From an uncultured Eubacteriales bacterium (lineage in GTDB: Bacteria; Bacillota; Clostridia; Lachnospirales; Bianqueaceae): 58,169 nt of DNA. The notes under the pieces are model-generated. The model had not been told where the DNA came from, ran no database searches, and saw nothing but the letters and a program-made list of their open reading frames with translations. The position numbers were made by a program, and so were the translations under genes. Location: assembly GCA_902493345.1 (NCBI GenBank), contig CABUPM010000002.1:1-58169 (forward strand), read 5' to 3'. The stretch's first letter is position 1. Every line of letters starts with the position of its first letter. Below are positions 7,320 to 15,645 of this stretch, piece by piece.

Positions 7320-10145
7320 TCATTTCAAGAGCGGCTTCAAAAACTGTCCTGTATAGGAGCCCTCTACCTTAGCTATTTCCTCCGGCGTTCCGACCGCAAC
7401 CACCTGTCCTCCCTGATCTCCGCCTTCCGGTCCGAGATCGATCAGATAATCCGCCGTTTTGATTACGTCCAGATTATGCTCAATCACCAGAACAGTGTTG
7501 CCGCCATTCGTCAGTGTCTGCAAGATATCTACTAATTTATGCACATCCGCGAAATGCAATCCCGTCGTTGGCTCATCCAGAATATAGATTGTTTTTCCCG
7601 TACTCCTGCGGGATAGCTCCGTTGCAAGCTTTACACGCTGTGCCTCACCGCCGGAGAGAGTTGTCGATGGCTGTCCCAGTTTAATATAGGACAACCCTAC
7701 ATCATATAAGGTCTGCAGTTTGGATTCAATTCTCGGCACATTTTCAAAAAAGCGTAGTGCCTCTTCTACTGTCATGTCCAAAACGTCTGCGATCGATTTG
7801 CCATGATATTTTACCTCCAGCGTCTCCCGATTGTAACGCTGTCCATGACACACCTCACATGGAACATAAACATCCGGCAAAAAATGCATCTCTATCTTAA
7901 GGATACCGTCGCCGGAACACGCTTCACACCGTCCTCCGCGGATATTAAAGCTGAATCTGCCCTTCTGGTACCCTCGGACCTTGGCCTCCTGCGTCGCCGC
8001 GAACAAGTCCCGAATCATATCAAACAGCCCGGTATAGGTTGCCGGATTAGAACGCGGCGTACGTCCTATCGGAGACTGATCGATATTGATAACTTTATCC
8101 AGATATTCTATTCCTTCAATAGACTCATATCGTCCCGGTCTAAGCCTTGCGTGATTCAGCTCTTTCGCCAGGATTTTATATAAGATCTCATTCACAAACG
8201 TACTTTTGCCGGATCCGGATACTCCTGTTACACAGGTAAAAACACCCAGCGGAATAGCAAAATCAGTTCCCTTGAGGTTGTTCTGCCATGCGCCGTACAG
8301 CTTCAGCCACCTTCCATCACAGCTGCGCCTCTTCTTAGGAATCTCTATCTTCTTCCGTCCGCTCAGGTAATCTCCTGTCAGGGATTCTTTGCAATTCATG
8401 ATATCCTGAAGCGTCCCCTGGCAAACCAATCTGCCTCCGTTGATTCCTGCTTCCGGTCCTATATCCACAATATGGTCCGCCACACGCATGGTGTCCTCAT
8501 CATGCTCCACAACAATCAGTGAGTTTCCAAGATCCTTCAGATGCTGCAATGTTTTCAACAGCTTCGCATTGTCCCGCTGATGCAGTCCTATACTTGGCTC
8601 ATCCAAGATATAAAGAACCCCCATCAATCCAGAACCAATCTGTGTTGCCAGACGAATTCTCTGTGCCTCACCGCCGGACAGCGTTCCTGCCGAACGTGAC
8701 AACGTAAGATAATCCAATCCCACATCCTTCAAAAAGCCGACACGGGCACGCAGTTCCTTCATAATCTGCGCCGCGATTAGCTGCTGGGTCCGATTTAAGG
8801 GCATATTGGAGAAAAACTCCGTCAGCTTCCGTATAGACATATCGGTTACCTCTGCGATATTTTTATCGCATACCGTAACAGCCAACGCCTCTGGCTTTAA
8901 GCGCTGTCCATGACACACCGGGCACTCCAGATTCGTCATATACTCCTCATATTCAGCCTTCATCGAATCACTGGACTCCTGATAGCGCCTCTGCAGATTT
9001 TTTAGAAGTCCTTCAAACTCCACATGATAGGTCTTATCGCCAAACCTTCCATTATAATCAATATCCAGTTTGTCCCCCTTCATCCCGTACAGCAGAATAT
9101 CCTGCACTTCTTTCGACAGATCCTGAAACGGTGTGTCCAGTGAGAAATGATACTTTAATGACAGCTGTTCCAAAATCTTATATGTGAAGCTCTCCGGCTG
9201 ATTGGAGGACATCCACCCCGGTGCGCTGATTGCGCCCTGACGCAGAGACAGACTGCGATCCGGGATCACCATATCCGGGTCAAACTTCATCAAATATCCG
9301 ATTCCTGTACACTCCGGACAAGCTCCGACCGGATTGTTAAAGGAAAACATTCTCGGCTGAAGCTCTTCAATACTGATTCCACAATCCGGACAAGCAAAAT
9401 TCTGGCTGAACAATCTTCTCTGCGGCTCTCCAGCCACATCAACCATGAGCAAGCCCTCAGAAAGGCGCAGCACCGTCTCAATAGAGTCTGTCAGACGTTT
9501 ACGTAACCCTTCCCGGATAATCAAGCGGTCCACTACAATCTCAATGTCATGCTTTTTATTCTTATCCAGCTCAATACTTTCATCCAGCTGATATAAACTT
9601 CCATCCACATATACACGAACAAAACCGGAACGTTTAGCGCTCTCCAGCACTTTGGTATGCTGCCCCTTTCTGCCGCGCACAACCGGTGCGAGAAGCTGAA
9701 TGCGGCTCCCCTCCGGCAGTTCCAGGAGCTGATCTGCCATCTGGTCCACTGTCTGTTTTTCAATCTTGCGTCCGCATTTCGGACAATGCGGAATCCCCAC
9801 TCTTGCATATAACAATCGAAGATAATCATAAATCTCCGTCACCGTTCCTACTGTAGAACGCGGATTTCTTGAAGTCGTTTTCTGGTCGATCGATATTGCA
9901 GGAGAGAGTCCGTCAATACTATCCACATCCGGCTTTTCCATCTGTCCCAGGAACTGCCTTGCATACGAAGACAATGACTCCATATACCGCCGCTGTCCCT
10001 CCGCAAATATCGTATCAAAGGCCAGCGAAGACTTACCAGAACCGGATAGTCCTGTAAAAACTACCAACTGATTCCTCGGGATCTTAACATCTATATTCTG
10101 CAAATTATGCTCTCTTGCACCCTGAACGTGTATATATTCCTGCAT
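7320..10145 (-). CDS. uvrA: excinuclease ABC subunit A
   Basis: UvrA is the damage-sensing ABC-type ATPase of nucleotide excision repair and loads UvrB onto lesions. The 941-residue protein has two ATPase halves with Walker A motifs GLSGSGKSSLAFDTI and GVSGSGKSTFVNEIL, two LSGGEAQR signatures, and zinc-binding cysteines (HCPKCGRKI, CPDCGISIEE, and CEACSGDG paired with CEVCHGQRYN). The ATG at 10145 is chosen: GGGAGGAAGC precedes it and the promoter at 10209-10237 overlaps the longer open frame. It is SOS-regulated by inference from the LexA-type box at 10186-10197. clpC begins about 20 bases after its stop. Confidence 0.97.
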   Translation of the reverse strand: MQEYIHVQGAREHNLQNIDVKIPRNQLVVFTGLSGSGKSSLAFDTIFAEGQRRYMESLSSYARQFLGQMEKPDVDSIDGLSPAISIDQKTTSRNPRSTVGTVTEIYDYLRLLYARVGIPHCPKCGRKIEKQTVDQMADQLLELPEGSRIQLLAPVVRGRKGQHTKVLESAKRSGFVRVYVDGSLYQLDESIELDKNKKHDIEIVVDRLIIREGLRKRLTDSIETVLRLSEGLLMVDVAGEPQRRLFSQNFACPDCGISIEELQPRMFSFNNPVGACPECTGIGYLMKFDPDMVIPDRSLSLRQGAISAPGWMSSNQPESFTYKILEQLSLKYHFSLDTPFQDLSKEVQDILLYGMKGDKLDIDYNGRFGDKTYHVEFEGLLKNLQRRYQESSDSMKAEYEEYMTNLECPVCHGQRLKPEALAVTVCDKNIAEVTDMSIRKLTEFFSNMPLNRTQQLIAAQIMKELRARVGFLKDVGLDYLTLSRSAGTLSGGEAQRIRLATQIGSGLMGVLYILDEPSIGLHQRDNAKLLKTLQHLKDLGNSLIVVEHDEDTMRVADHIVDIGPEAGINGGRLVCQGTLQDIMNCKESLTGDYLSGRKKIEIPKKRRSCDGRWLKLYGAWQNNLKGTDFAIPLGVFTCVTGVSGSGKSTFVNEILYKILAKELNHARLRPGRYESIEGIEYLDKVINIDQSPIGRTPRSNPATYTGLFDMIRDLFAATQEAKVRGYQKGRFSFNIRGGRCEACSGDGILKIEMHFLPDVYVPCEVCHGQRYNRETLEVKYHGKSIADVLDMTVEEALRFFENVPRIESKLQTLYDVGLSYIKLGQPSTTLSGGEAQRVKLATELSRRSTGKTIYILDEPTTGLHFADVHKLVDILQTLTNGGNTVLVIEHNLDVIKTADYLIDLGPEGGDQGGQVVAVGTPEEIAKVEGSYTGQFLKPLLK

Positions 10146-10185
10146 TGCTTCCTCCCTGTCTTGGCTGCTATGATCAAAAAGCAGC

Positions 10186-10197
10186 GAACAAATGTTC
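10186..10197. promoter_or_regulatory. LexA/DinR (SOS) box
   Basis: GAACAAATGTTC, in the minus-strand orientation GAACATTTGTTC, matches the Firmicutes LexA/DinR core GAAC-N4-GTTC exactly. It lies 11 bases downstream of the uvrA -10 hexamer, around the predicted transcription start, where repressor binding would block initiation. Confidence 0.8.
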
Positions 10198-10208
10198 TTG
10201 TACGGTTT

Positions 10209-10237
10209 ATTATAGAGTATTTTACCCACTTCGTCAA
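10209..10237 (-). promoter_or_regulatory. uvrA promoter
   Basis: Minus-strand TTGACG (10232-10237) and TATAAT (10209-10214) are separated by exactly 17 bases. This near-consensus sigma-A promoter sits between the aroK terminator and the SOS box, about 64 bases upstream of the uvrA ATG. Confidence 0.85.
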
Positions 10238-10281
10238 GATCTTTTTTATGGAATTCGAAAAAACTTCATTTTACAAGAAAC

Positions 10282-10316
10282 ACGCCTGGATTTCCATTTT
10301 CAGGTTTCCCAGGCGT
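10282..10316 (-). terminator. terminator after aroK
   Basis: ACGCCTGG (10282-10289) pairs perfectly with CCAGGCGT (10309-10316). In the minus direction the stem is followed by a T-rich stretch. It separates aroK from the uvrA promoter. Confidence 0.65.
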
Positions 10317-10341
10317 ATGCATTCTTATAATACTTTTCTCA

Positions 10342-10839
10342 TCATTCTGAGAGTCTGTGCAAAATTGTCTCCAAAAGCCTTCCAGTACTCAATCCCTCGG
10401 CATTGACCGTGATCCGCGCATATTTTTCATATAAAGCGGTCCGCTCATTATACAAATCCCTGAGCGTCTGTCCTTCTTTGAGAACCACTCCCCGCTGGCG
10501 CACATTGCTCAGGCGGGACGCTATCTCTTCATAGGAGAGCTGAATATAGACAACGATATCCTGCGCGACATATTGCTCCATCGCTTCTGTACAATAGACC
10601 GCGCTGCCGCCGGTAGCAACCACTGTATGCTCCCCTCCGATGGACAGATTCACATCATTTTCTATCTTTAAAAAACCGTCATTTCCATACTCCGCGATCA
10701 ATTCCCGCAAAAGCTTTCCATAACGATTCTGAATCAGCAGATCCGCATCCACAAAGTCATATCTCAGCGCCTTGGCCAGCAAAACTCCGATTGTACTCTT
10801 TCCGCATCCAGGCATTCCGATCAAAACCACGTTTTTCAT
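10342..10839 (-). CDS. aroK: shikimate kinase
   Basis: Shikimate kinase phosphorylates shikimate at the 3-hydroxyl with ATP, the fifth step of the chorismate pathway. The 165-residue protein has Walker A GMPGCGKST at residues 8-16, the shikimate-binding VDADLL segment, and the ATGGSAVY motif that contacts the substrate. The position after the Walker A lysine and the short length fit AroK rather than a gluconate or adenylate kinase. It stands alone between uvrA and uvrB with its own promoter (10881-10909) and terminator (10282-10316); no other aro gene is in the window. Confidence 0.92.
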   Translation of the reverse strand: MKNVVLIGMPGCGKSTIGVLLAKALRYDFVDADLLIQNRYGKLLRELIAEYGNDGFLKIENDVNLSIGGEHTVVATGGSAVYCTEAMEQYVAQDIVVYIQLSYEEIASRLSNVRQRGVVLKEGQTLRDLYNERTALYEKYARITVNAEGLSTGRLLETILHRLSE

Positions 10840-10880
10840 CCGATCCCCAACCCCTTCTTCAATGAATCTCCTGCATAGAA

Positions 10881-10909
10881 ATTATATCAGATCTTCTATG
10901 ATATTTCAA
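10881..10909 (-). promoter_or_regulatory. aroK promoter
   Basis: Minus-strand TTGAAA (10904-10909) and TATAAT (10881-10886) with a 17-base spacer, and TGA immediately before the -10 (extended -10). It is about 45 bases upstream of the aroK start and is arranged back to back with the uvrB promoter. Confidence 0.75.
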
Positions 10910-10957
10910 CAGGATTTCATATATAGTAAAGTTGCTCTTTTTTTGTCTGGAGTCCTG

Positions 10958-10966
10958 TGATATAAT
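10958..10966 (+). promoter_or_regulatory. uvrB extended -10 promoter
   Basis: TGA followed by TATAAT (10961-10966) is an extended -10. Only a T-rich stretch occupies the -35 position. The predicted start of transcription (about 10973) lies downstream of the ATG at 10967, which excludes that codon as the uvrB start. No GAAC-N4-GTTC box is present here. Confidence 0.65.
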
Positions 10967-11002
10967 GTGAATGGTTTGACATCTATTGTAGGAGGTGTTG
11001 TT

Positions 11003-13000
11003 TTGGAAGACCAAACCAAACCCTTTAAACTTGTATCGCAGTTTCAGCCAACCGGCGATCAGCCGCAGGCAATTGAACAGTTGGTCCGTGGTTTCCAAGC
11101 CGGCAATCGCTTTGAAACGCTGCTGGGCGTCACCGGTTCCGGCAAGACTTTCACTATGGCCAACGTCATTACCCAGCTGCAAAAGCCAACGCTGGTATTG
11201 GCGCATAATAAAACTCTGGCCGCTCAGCTCTATAGCGAATTCAAAGAATTTTTCCCAGAAAATGCTGTCGAGTATTTTGTCAGCTATTATGATTATTATC
11301 AGCCTGAAGCCTATGTGCCGCAGACGGATCTATATATTGAAAAAGACAGCTCCATTAATGATGAAATCGATAAACTGCGTCACTCCGCCACAGCGGCGCT
11401 GTTTGAGCGCCGGGACGTTATTATCGTCTCCAGTGTATCCTGTATCTATGGTCTGGGAGATCCTATCGATTACAGCAGCATGACTCTGTCGCTGCGTCCC
11501 GGAATGGTCAAAGATCGGGACGAAGTGCTTCGCCGCCTGATCGATCTTCAGTATACACGTAATGATATGAATCTGGTGCGCGGCACCTTTCGTGTACGCG
11601 GCGATGTTCTGGAGATTGTCCCGATCTCCGAAGAGACAAGATCCTATCGGGTAGAGTTTTTCGGTGATGAGGTGGATCGAATTGTCGAGATGGATACCGT
11701 AACCGGAGAGGTCCTCGCAACCTGCAACCATATGCTGATTTTTCCGGCCTCTCATTATGTCATTGCTCCTGAGAAGATGGCCGGAGCCATTCGCCGAATT
11801 GAGGATGAACTGGATCAGCAGGTTGCGTATTTCCGCAGCAAGGATAAACTGTTGGAAGCGCAGAGAATCGCTCAGCGCACCAACTTTGATATTGAAATGC
11901 TCCGAGAAACCGGTTACTGCAGCGGTATTGAAAATTACTCCAGACATCTCTCGGGCCGTGCAGCAGGGAGCACACCGCATACGCTCCTGGACTATTTCCC
12001 GAAGGATTATCTGATGATTGTAGATGAATCTCACATGACCCTTCCGCAGGTCCGCGGAATGTATAACGGCGACCAATCCCGAAAGACAACGCTGGTTGAT
12101 TACGGATTTCGCCTTCCTTCCGCTAAGGATAACCGACCTCTGCGTTTTGAGGAGTTCGAAAGCAAGATCCATCAGATCATGTTTGTTTCCGCTACCCCCG
12201 GTCCATATGAAGCAGAACACGAACAGCTGAAAGCCCAGCAGGTGATTCGTCCGACCGGACTTCTGGATCCCAAGGTAGAAGTCCGTCCCTCCGAGGGACA
12301 GATCGACGATCTGTTAAATGAAATCCGTCATGTTACTGAAAAGAAGCAGAAAACTCTGATCACCACACTGACCAAGAAGATGGCGGAGGATCTGACCAAA
12401 TATCTGCAGGAATCCGGTGTAAAAGTACAATATCTCCATTCCGACATCGACACGCTTGAACGTCTTGAAATCGTACGCGATCTGCGAACGGATGTCTATG
12501 ATGTCCTTGTCGGCATCAACCTTCTGCGTGAAGGTCTGGACATTCCGGAGGTTTCTCTGATTGCCATTCTGGACGCGGATAAAGAGGGCTTTTTGCGTTC
12601 CGAAACCGCGCTGGTACAGACAATCGGCCGTGCTGCTCGAAATGTTGATGGACATGTTATCCTCTACGCTGATATTATCACAGACTCTATGCGCCGCGCT
12701 ATGGACGAAACCGAGCGCCGCCGTGATATTCAGGAGGCTTATAATACAGAACACCATATCACTCCGCGCAGTATTCAAAAGGGCGTCCGCGATGTCATCC
12801 ACGCTACCTTTGAGGCTGTAGAAAAACCTGCCTCAAAGCAGCAGGATCCGGAGGCAATGAGCAAATCTCAGCTGAAAGCCGCTATCGCCAAATTGGAGAA
12901 GGAAATGAAAAAAGCGGCAGCGGATCTTCGTTTCGAAGAAGCAGCTCAGCTTCGTGACGAACTTCTGTATCTGCGTGGTCTACTCCTCGAATTAAAATAA
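11003..13000 (+). CDS. uvrB: excinuclease ABC subunit B
   Basis: UvrB is the damage-verifying helicase-like subunit of nucleotide excision repair. The 665-residue product has Walker A GVTGSGKTFTMANV, the YYDYYQPEAYVPQTD segment that includes the beta-hairpin region, DESHMTLPQ, helicase motifs V-VI ending QTIGRAARNVDG, and a C-terminal UVR motif (about 620-655) for UvrC contact. A TTG start at 11003 is chosen because AGGAGGTG (10990-10997) is ideally placed and family members begin shortly before FKLVSQFQPTGDQPQAI. It diverges from aroK and ends at a strong bidirectional terminator. Confidence 0.96.
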   Translation: MEDQTKPFKLVSQFQPTGDQPQAIEQLVRGFQAGNRFETLLGVTGSGKTFTMANVITQLQKPTLVLAHNKTLAAQLYSEFKEFFPENAVEYFVSYYDYYQPEAYVPQTDLYIEKDSSINDEIDKLRHSATAALFERRDVIIVSSVSCIYGLGDPIDYSSMTLSLRPGMVKDRDEVLRRLIDLQYTRNDMNLVRGTFRVRGDVLEIVPISEETRSYRVEFFGDEVDRIVEMDTVTGEVLATCNHMLIFPASHYVIAPEKMAGAIRRIEDELDQQVAYFRSKDKLLEAQRIAQRTNFDIEMLRETGYCSGIENYSRHLSGRAAGSTPHTLLDYFPKDYLMIVDESHMTLPQVRGMYNGDQSRKTTLVDYGFRLPSAKDNRPLRFEEFESKIHQIMFVSATPGPYEAEHEQLKAQQVIRPTGLLDPKVEVRPSEGQIDDLLNEIRHVTEKKQKTLITTLTKKMAEDLTKYLQESGVKVQYLHSDIDTLERLEIVRDLRTDVYDVLVGINLLREGLDIPEVSLIAILDADKEGFLRSETALVQTIGRAARNVDGHVILYADIITDSMRRAMDETERRRDIQEAYNTEHHITPRSIQKGVRDVIHATFEAVEKPASKQQDPEAMSKSQLKAAIAKLEKEMKKAAADLRFEEAAQLRDELLYLRGLLLELK

Positions 13001-13014
13001 AAATATCCATAAAA

Positions 13015-13054
13015 ATATGCACTCCAAAAGTTTTCAGCTTTTGAAAGTGCATAT
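13015..13054. terminator. bidirectional terminator between uvrB and the SnoaL-like gene
   Basis: Arms at 13015-13030 and 13038-13054 contain ATATGCACT and AGTGCATAT at the ends and AAAAG/CTTTT nearest the loop. The + strand continues with CTTTTT. The minus strand also runs into a T-rich tract, so the element can serve both converging genes. Confidence 0.85.
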
Positions 13055-13072
13055 CTTTTTACCTAAAAGGAA

Positions 13073-14011
13073 TTATCGTTCCTTTCTATATTGGGCGACG
13101 AGTCCTCTGATCTCCTCCGGAAGTTCCTCTAGAAGAATCGCATCCTCTTTTCCTACATTGTCACAAATTCGGATGCTTCTCAACAATCCACTATTTCGAT
13201 CCCTTTCATATACCGCTACGCCTGATTGCATCACTTTACCTGAGGCGTAACCTGCTTCCGTAACAATCAATGTCCATTCTACCACGCATTTCAGTCCGTC
13301 ATCCGTAATTGCCTCCGCACGCACATAAAAGTTTTTGGGGGCATCATTGCAGATTCCCGTATAGTGTTCTCTTATCGCATTCCATCCGGAATCTGCTATC
13401 TGAACCCACTCCGGACGATATCCTCCGTACGTGACATCCGGCGGAGTGATTGAAACTATTTTTTCTATACGTTCTTGGATATCCCCTTCTGCGTGCAATA
13501 TCTCAAAATATTTTCTTATACTTCCTGTCATCAAAGTGCAGGGGGCAGGTTCTAAATACTCTGGCTGGAAAATAATTCGGCGATATGCGCTAAACCCCGG
13601 AAGCCAACCATAATAAAAATAGATACGAACAGCATCCAATAAATTGGGCTTACGCAAATCGCCCACAATGCACATCGGAATATCAATATTTCCCTTTTCA
13701 CGCTTAAAATGAACTATAACCTCGCACGCACTACGGCCGCCAGAAGTTGTTTGTGTGATGGGCTCTATCGATGCTGAGTCCGCCTGGAAATCATGCAGCC
13801 AATTTTTCGAGAAAGAATAAATTTGTTCTTTTCCAGAATACCTTCCTTGCGGAGCATCCACATAGGAAGCACCGCCAAACTGCTGATCCTCCTCGAAATA
13901 TGTAATTGTTTTCTCAGCCTCACCATCACAAATAGATTTTAAAAATAATAATTCGGCTGATTCTTGATTCACTCCTTCATACGCATAGGATGTTAGAGAC
14001 GCAAATTTCAT
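13073..14011 (-). CDS. protein with two tandem SnoaL/NTF2-like halves, function unknown
   Basis: A 312-residue soluble protein without signal peptide. Two halves (about 17-150 and 165-310) each look like an NTF2/SnoaL-type cone domain: a helical start, aromatic-rich strands, and Trp-centred segments (KNWLHDFQADSASIEP in the first, DSGWNAIREHYTG in the second). SnoaL-like proteins may be enzymes, ligand binders or immunity proteins, and nothing here decides among these. AAAGGAG precedes the ATG. It is a single-gene unit with its own promoter (14076-14104), a palindrome beside it and a terminator. The region is more AT-rich than its neighbours, which may point to acquisition. Confidence 0.6.
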   Translation of the reverse strand: MKFASLTSYAYEGVNQESAELLFLKSICDGEAEKTITYFEEDQQFGGASYVDAPQGRYSGKEQIYSFSKNWLHDFQADSASIEPITQTTSGGRSACEVIVHFKREKGNIDIPMCIVGDLRKPNLLDAVRIYFYYGWLPGFSAYRRIIFQPEYLEPAPCTLMTGSIRKYFEILHAEGDIQERIEKIVSITPPDVTYGGYRPEWVQIADSGWNAIREHYTGICNDAPKNFYVRAEAITDDGLKCVVEWTLIVTEAGYASGKVMQSGVAVYERDRNSGLLRSIRICDNVGKEDAILLEELPEEIRGLVAQYRKER

Positions 14012-14075
14012 AGTTTTCTCCTTTTAGATTATAAAATTTTATTTTTCCTACAGATCACTGGCCAACTTCAATATT

Positions 14076-14104
14076 AGTGTACAATTGATACCGTTATTTG
14101 TAAA
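14076..14104 (-). promoter_or_regulatory. promoter of the SnoaL-like gene
   Basis: Minus-strand TTTACA (14099-14104) and TACACT (14076-14081), 17-base spacer. It predicts a leader of roughly 58 bases before the ATG at 14011. Confidence 0.55.
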
Positions 14105-14108
14105 GTAG

Positions 14109-14122
14109 GCACAATATTGTGC
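14109..14122. promoter_or_regulatory. perfect 14-bp palindrome, candidate operator
   Basis: GCACAATATTGTGC is perfectly self-complementary and lies four bases upstream of the -35 hexamer of the SnoaL-like gene. That position suits an activator dimer or a repressor overlapping the promoter edge. The binding protein is unknown; no regulator gene is adjacent. Confidence 0.45.
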
Positions 14123-14160
14123 TGTAGTTACCAAAAGGATACTAATCATTCCGATTCAAA

Positions 14161-14195
14161 AGAAAGAGGCTCCGGTTACGCCGGAACCTCTTTCT
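14161..14195 (-). terminator. terminator overlapping the stop codon of the CorC-like gene
   Basis: AGAAAGAGG-x-TCCGG (14161-14175) pairs with CCGGA-x-CCTCTTTCT (14181-14195), with one mismatch and loop TTACG. The loop holds the stop codon (14176-14178), so the hairpin includes the last codons of the gene. The minus-strand tail begins TTTG, a weak T run. Confidence 0.65.
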
Positions 14196-15432
14196 CTGAT
14201 TTCCTCTGAATGCGAATCTCCATAACTCTTCGCTCTTCCATCTTTATCACTTGAACATCATAGTTTTCAAAAGCAAAACTATCTCCTTCTTGCGGAAGCC
14301 GATCTAACTTCTCCATGACCCATCCGCTGATGGTATTGGACTCATATGCATCCGGATCCTCTTGAAACTTCATTTCCTCAAAAAGATCATCCAAATCTGC
14401 ATTGCCGTTTACAATACAAGTATTCTCATCTACCCAATTAAATAGATTTTCTTCCTTGGTATCATGTTCATCGTAGATCTCTCCGACCAGCTCCTCCAGA
14501 ATGTCTTCCATTGTGACGATTCCTGTCGTTCCGCCAAATTCATCCAATACGATTGCCATATGAACATTGTCTTTCTGTAAAACACGCAGCAGATCCGAAA
14601 TCTTCATACTTTCCTGGACAAACAGCGCCGGCTGGACTGCATCCATGATTGACTGTTTTCCTTCATGCAGCATCATCATAAAATCCTGCTCATGCAGAAT
14701 ACCGACAATATTATCCACCGTTTCTCTATATACCGGCAGTCTGGAATACGGATGATCCCGAAACGCCTCCAGAATCTCCTCTATACTATCCTCCGCATCA
14801 ATTGCGATCATATCTACCCGGTGTGTCAGAATCTCTTCCACATTTACATCATTAAACTCAATCGCGGAACGAAGCAGCTCACTCTCGTTTTGATCGAGCA
14901 CGCCTTCCTGCTCAACCTCATCGATCATCGTCATCAGCTCTTCTTCTGTCACACTCTGTTTCTTTCCGATATGTACGACCTTTCCAAGAAGTTTTTTCCA
15001 TGCGCCAAAGATGATATTGAATGGCGTCAGGACTACCATTAATATCTTTACAATCGGCATCGCCGCCATGGCGAATTTTTCCGGCATCTCCTTCGCGAGG
15101 CTTTTGGGCGTAATCTCTCCGAAAACCAGGACCAGCAGGGTCATAACGATAGTGGATACTGTAACACCCTTATCTCCCCCCAGCCAATTCGTAAATAAAA
15201 CCGTCGCTATAGAAGCTGACGTAATATTTACAATGTTGTTGCCAATTAGCAGCGTAGACAGCAATGCATCAAACCGATCCAAAATCTTCAGTGTTTTTTC
15301 AGCCTTTTTATTGCCTTCCGTTGCCATATTTTTTATTCGAATTTTATTAACACTGGTGTAAGCCGTCTCGGTCGCTGAAAAAAAAGCAGAAGCGCAAATC
15401 AGCAGTGCCAAAATGATTACCATAAAATCCAT
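14176..15432 (-). CDS. hemolysin C/CorC-type CBS-domain membrane transporter
   Basis: The 418-residue protein has an N-terminal DUF21/CNNM membrane domain (about 1-170, several helices starting MDFMVIILALLICASAFFS), a CBS pair (about 190-310, including VLDEFGGTTGIVTMEDILEE), and a CorC_HlyC transporter-associated domain (about 330-410). CNNM/CorB relatives export or regulate Mg2+ or Co2+; the hemolysin name is historical. GGGGAG precedes the ATG. A near-perfect promoter 180 bases upstream (15617-15645) predicts a long leader; a TATAAT much closer to the gene may act as a second promoter. Confidence 0.88.
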   Translation of the reverse strand: MDFMVIILALLICASAFFSATETAYTSVNKIRIKNMATEGNKKAEKTLKILDRFDALLSTLLIGNNIVNITSASIATVLFTNWLGGDKGVTVSTIVMTLLVLVFGEITPKSLAKEMPEKFAMAAMPIVKILMVVLTPFNIIFGAWKKLLGKVVHIGKKQSVTEEELMTMIDEVEQEGVLDQNESELLRSAIEFNDVNVEEILTHRVDMIAIDAEDSIEEILEAFRDHPYSRLPVYRETVDNIVGILHEQDFMMMLHEGKQSIMDAVQPALFVQESMKISDLLRVLQKDNVHMAIVLDEFGGTTGIVTMEDILEELVGEIYDEHDTKEENLFNWVDENTCIVNGNADLDDLFEEMKFQEDPDAYESNTISGWVMEKLDRLPQEGDSFAFENYDVQVIKMEERRVMEIRIQRKSEKEVPA

Positions 15433-15525
15433 TTCTTAACTCCCCTAATTATTATATCCAATATATCACGAAAAGACCGGATACAATCCCTCAATCTAGG
15501 ACTGCACCCAGCCTGTCATTTTGCC

Positions 15526-15606
15526 TTATAGCAAACGTTTATCTCCTAAAGGAACGTCGTCCACTGAAAGTCCACCAACCTTAATCTCATATTCATGCTT
15601 TCTCAC
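15526..15606 (-). CDS. possible 26-residue leader ORF upstream of the CorC-like gene
   Basis: A GTG at 15606 opens a frame ending TAA at 15526-15528. It reads protein-like, with HEYEIKVGG then DDVPLGDKRLL. It starts within a few bases of the predicted transcription start and has no Shine-Dalgarno sequence, so if translated it would be nearly leaderless. Alternatives are the worn 3' end of a lost gene or coincidence in a structured leader RNA. Confidence 0.2.
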   Translation of the reverse strand: MRKHEYEIKVGGLSVDDVPLGDKRLL

Positions 15607-15616
15607 ATGTAAGAAC

Positions 15617-15645
15617 AGTATACCGAAAAAACTATCTTCTGTCAA
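15617..15645 (-). promoter_or_regulatory. strong promoter producing a long leader ahead of the CorC-like gene
   Basis: Minus-strand TTGACA (15640-15645), 17 bases, TATACT (15617-15622). The -35 lies within the last codons of the upstream pilus gene, whose stop is at 15632. The leader of about 180 bases (about 15610 to 15433) contains possible pairing of CCTTTAG with CTATAAGG. I could not assign it to a known riboswitch class. Confidence 0.75.

Noticed and set aside
10967..11002. ATG at 10967 as the uvrB start
   Set aside because: It overlaps the end of the promoter -10 region and has no SD, while TTG at 11003 has AGGAGGTG at the right distance.
15433..15616. Leader as an M-box, T-box or other named riboswitch
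   Set aside because: I looked for the conserved core strings of these classes and did not find them; GGGTGCAGTCC only loosely resembles a T-box end.
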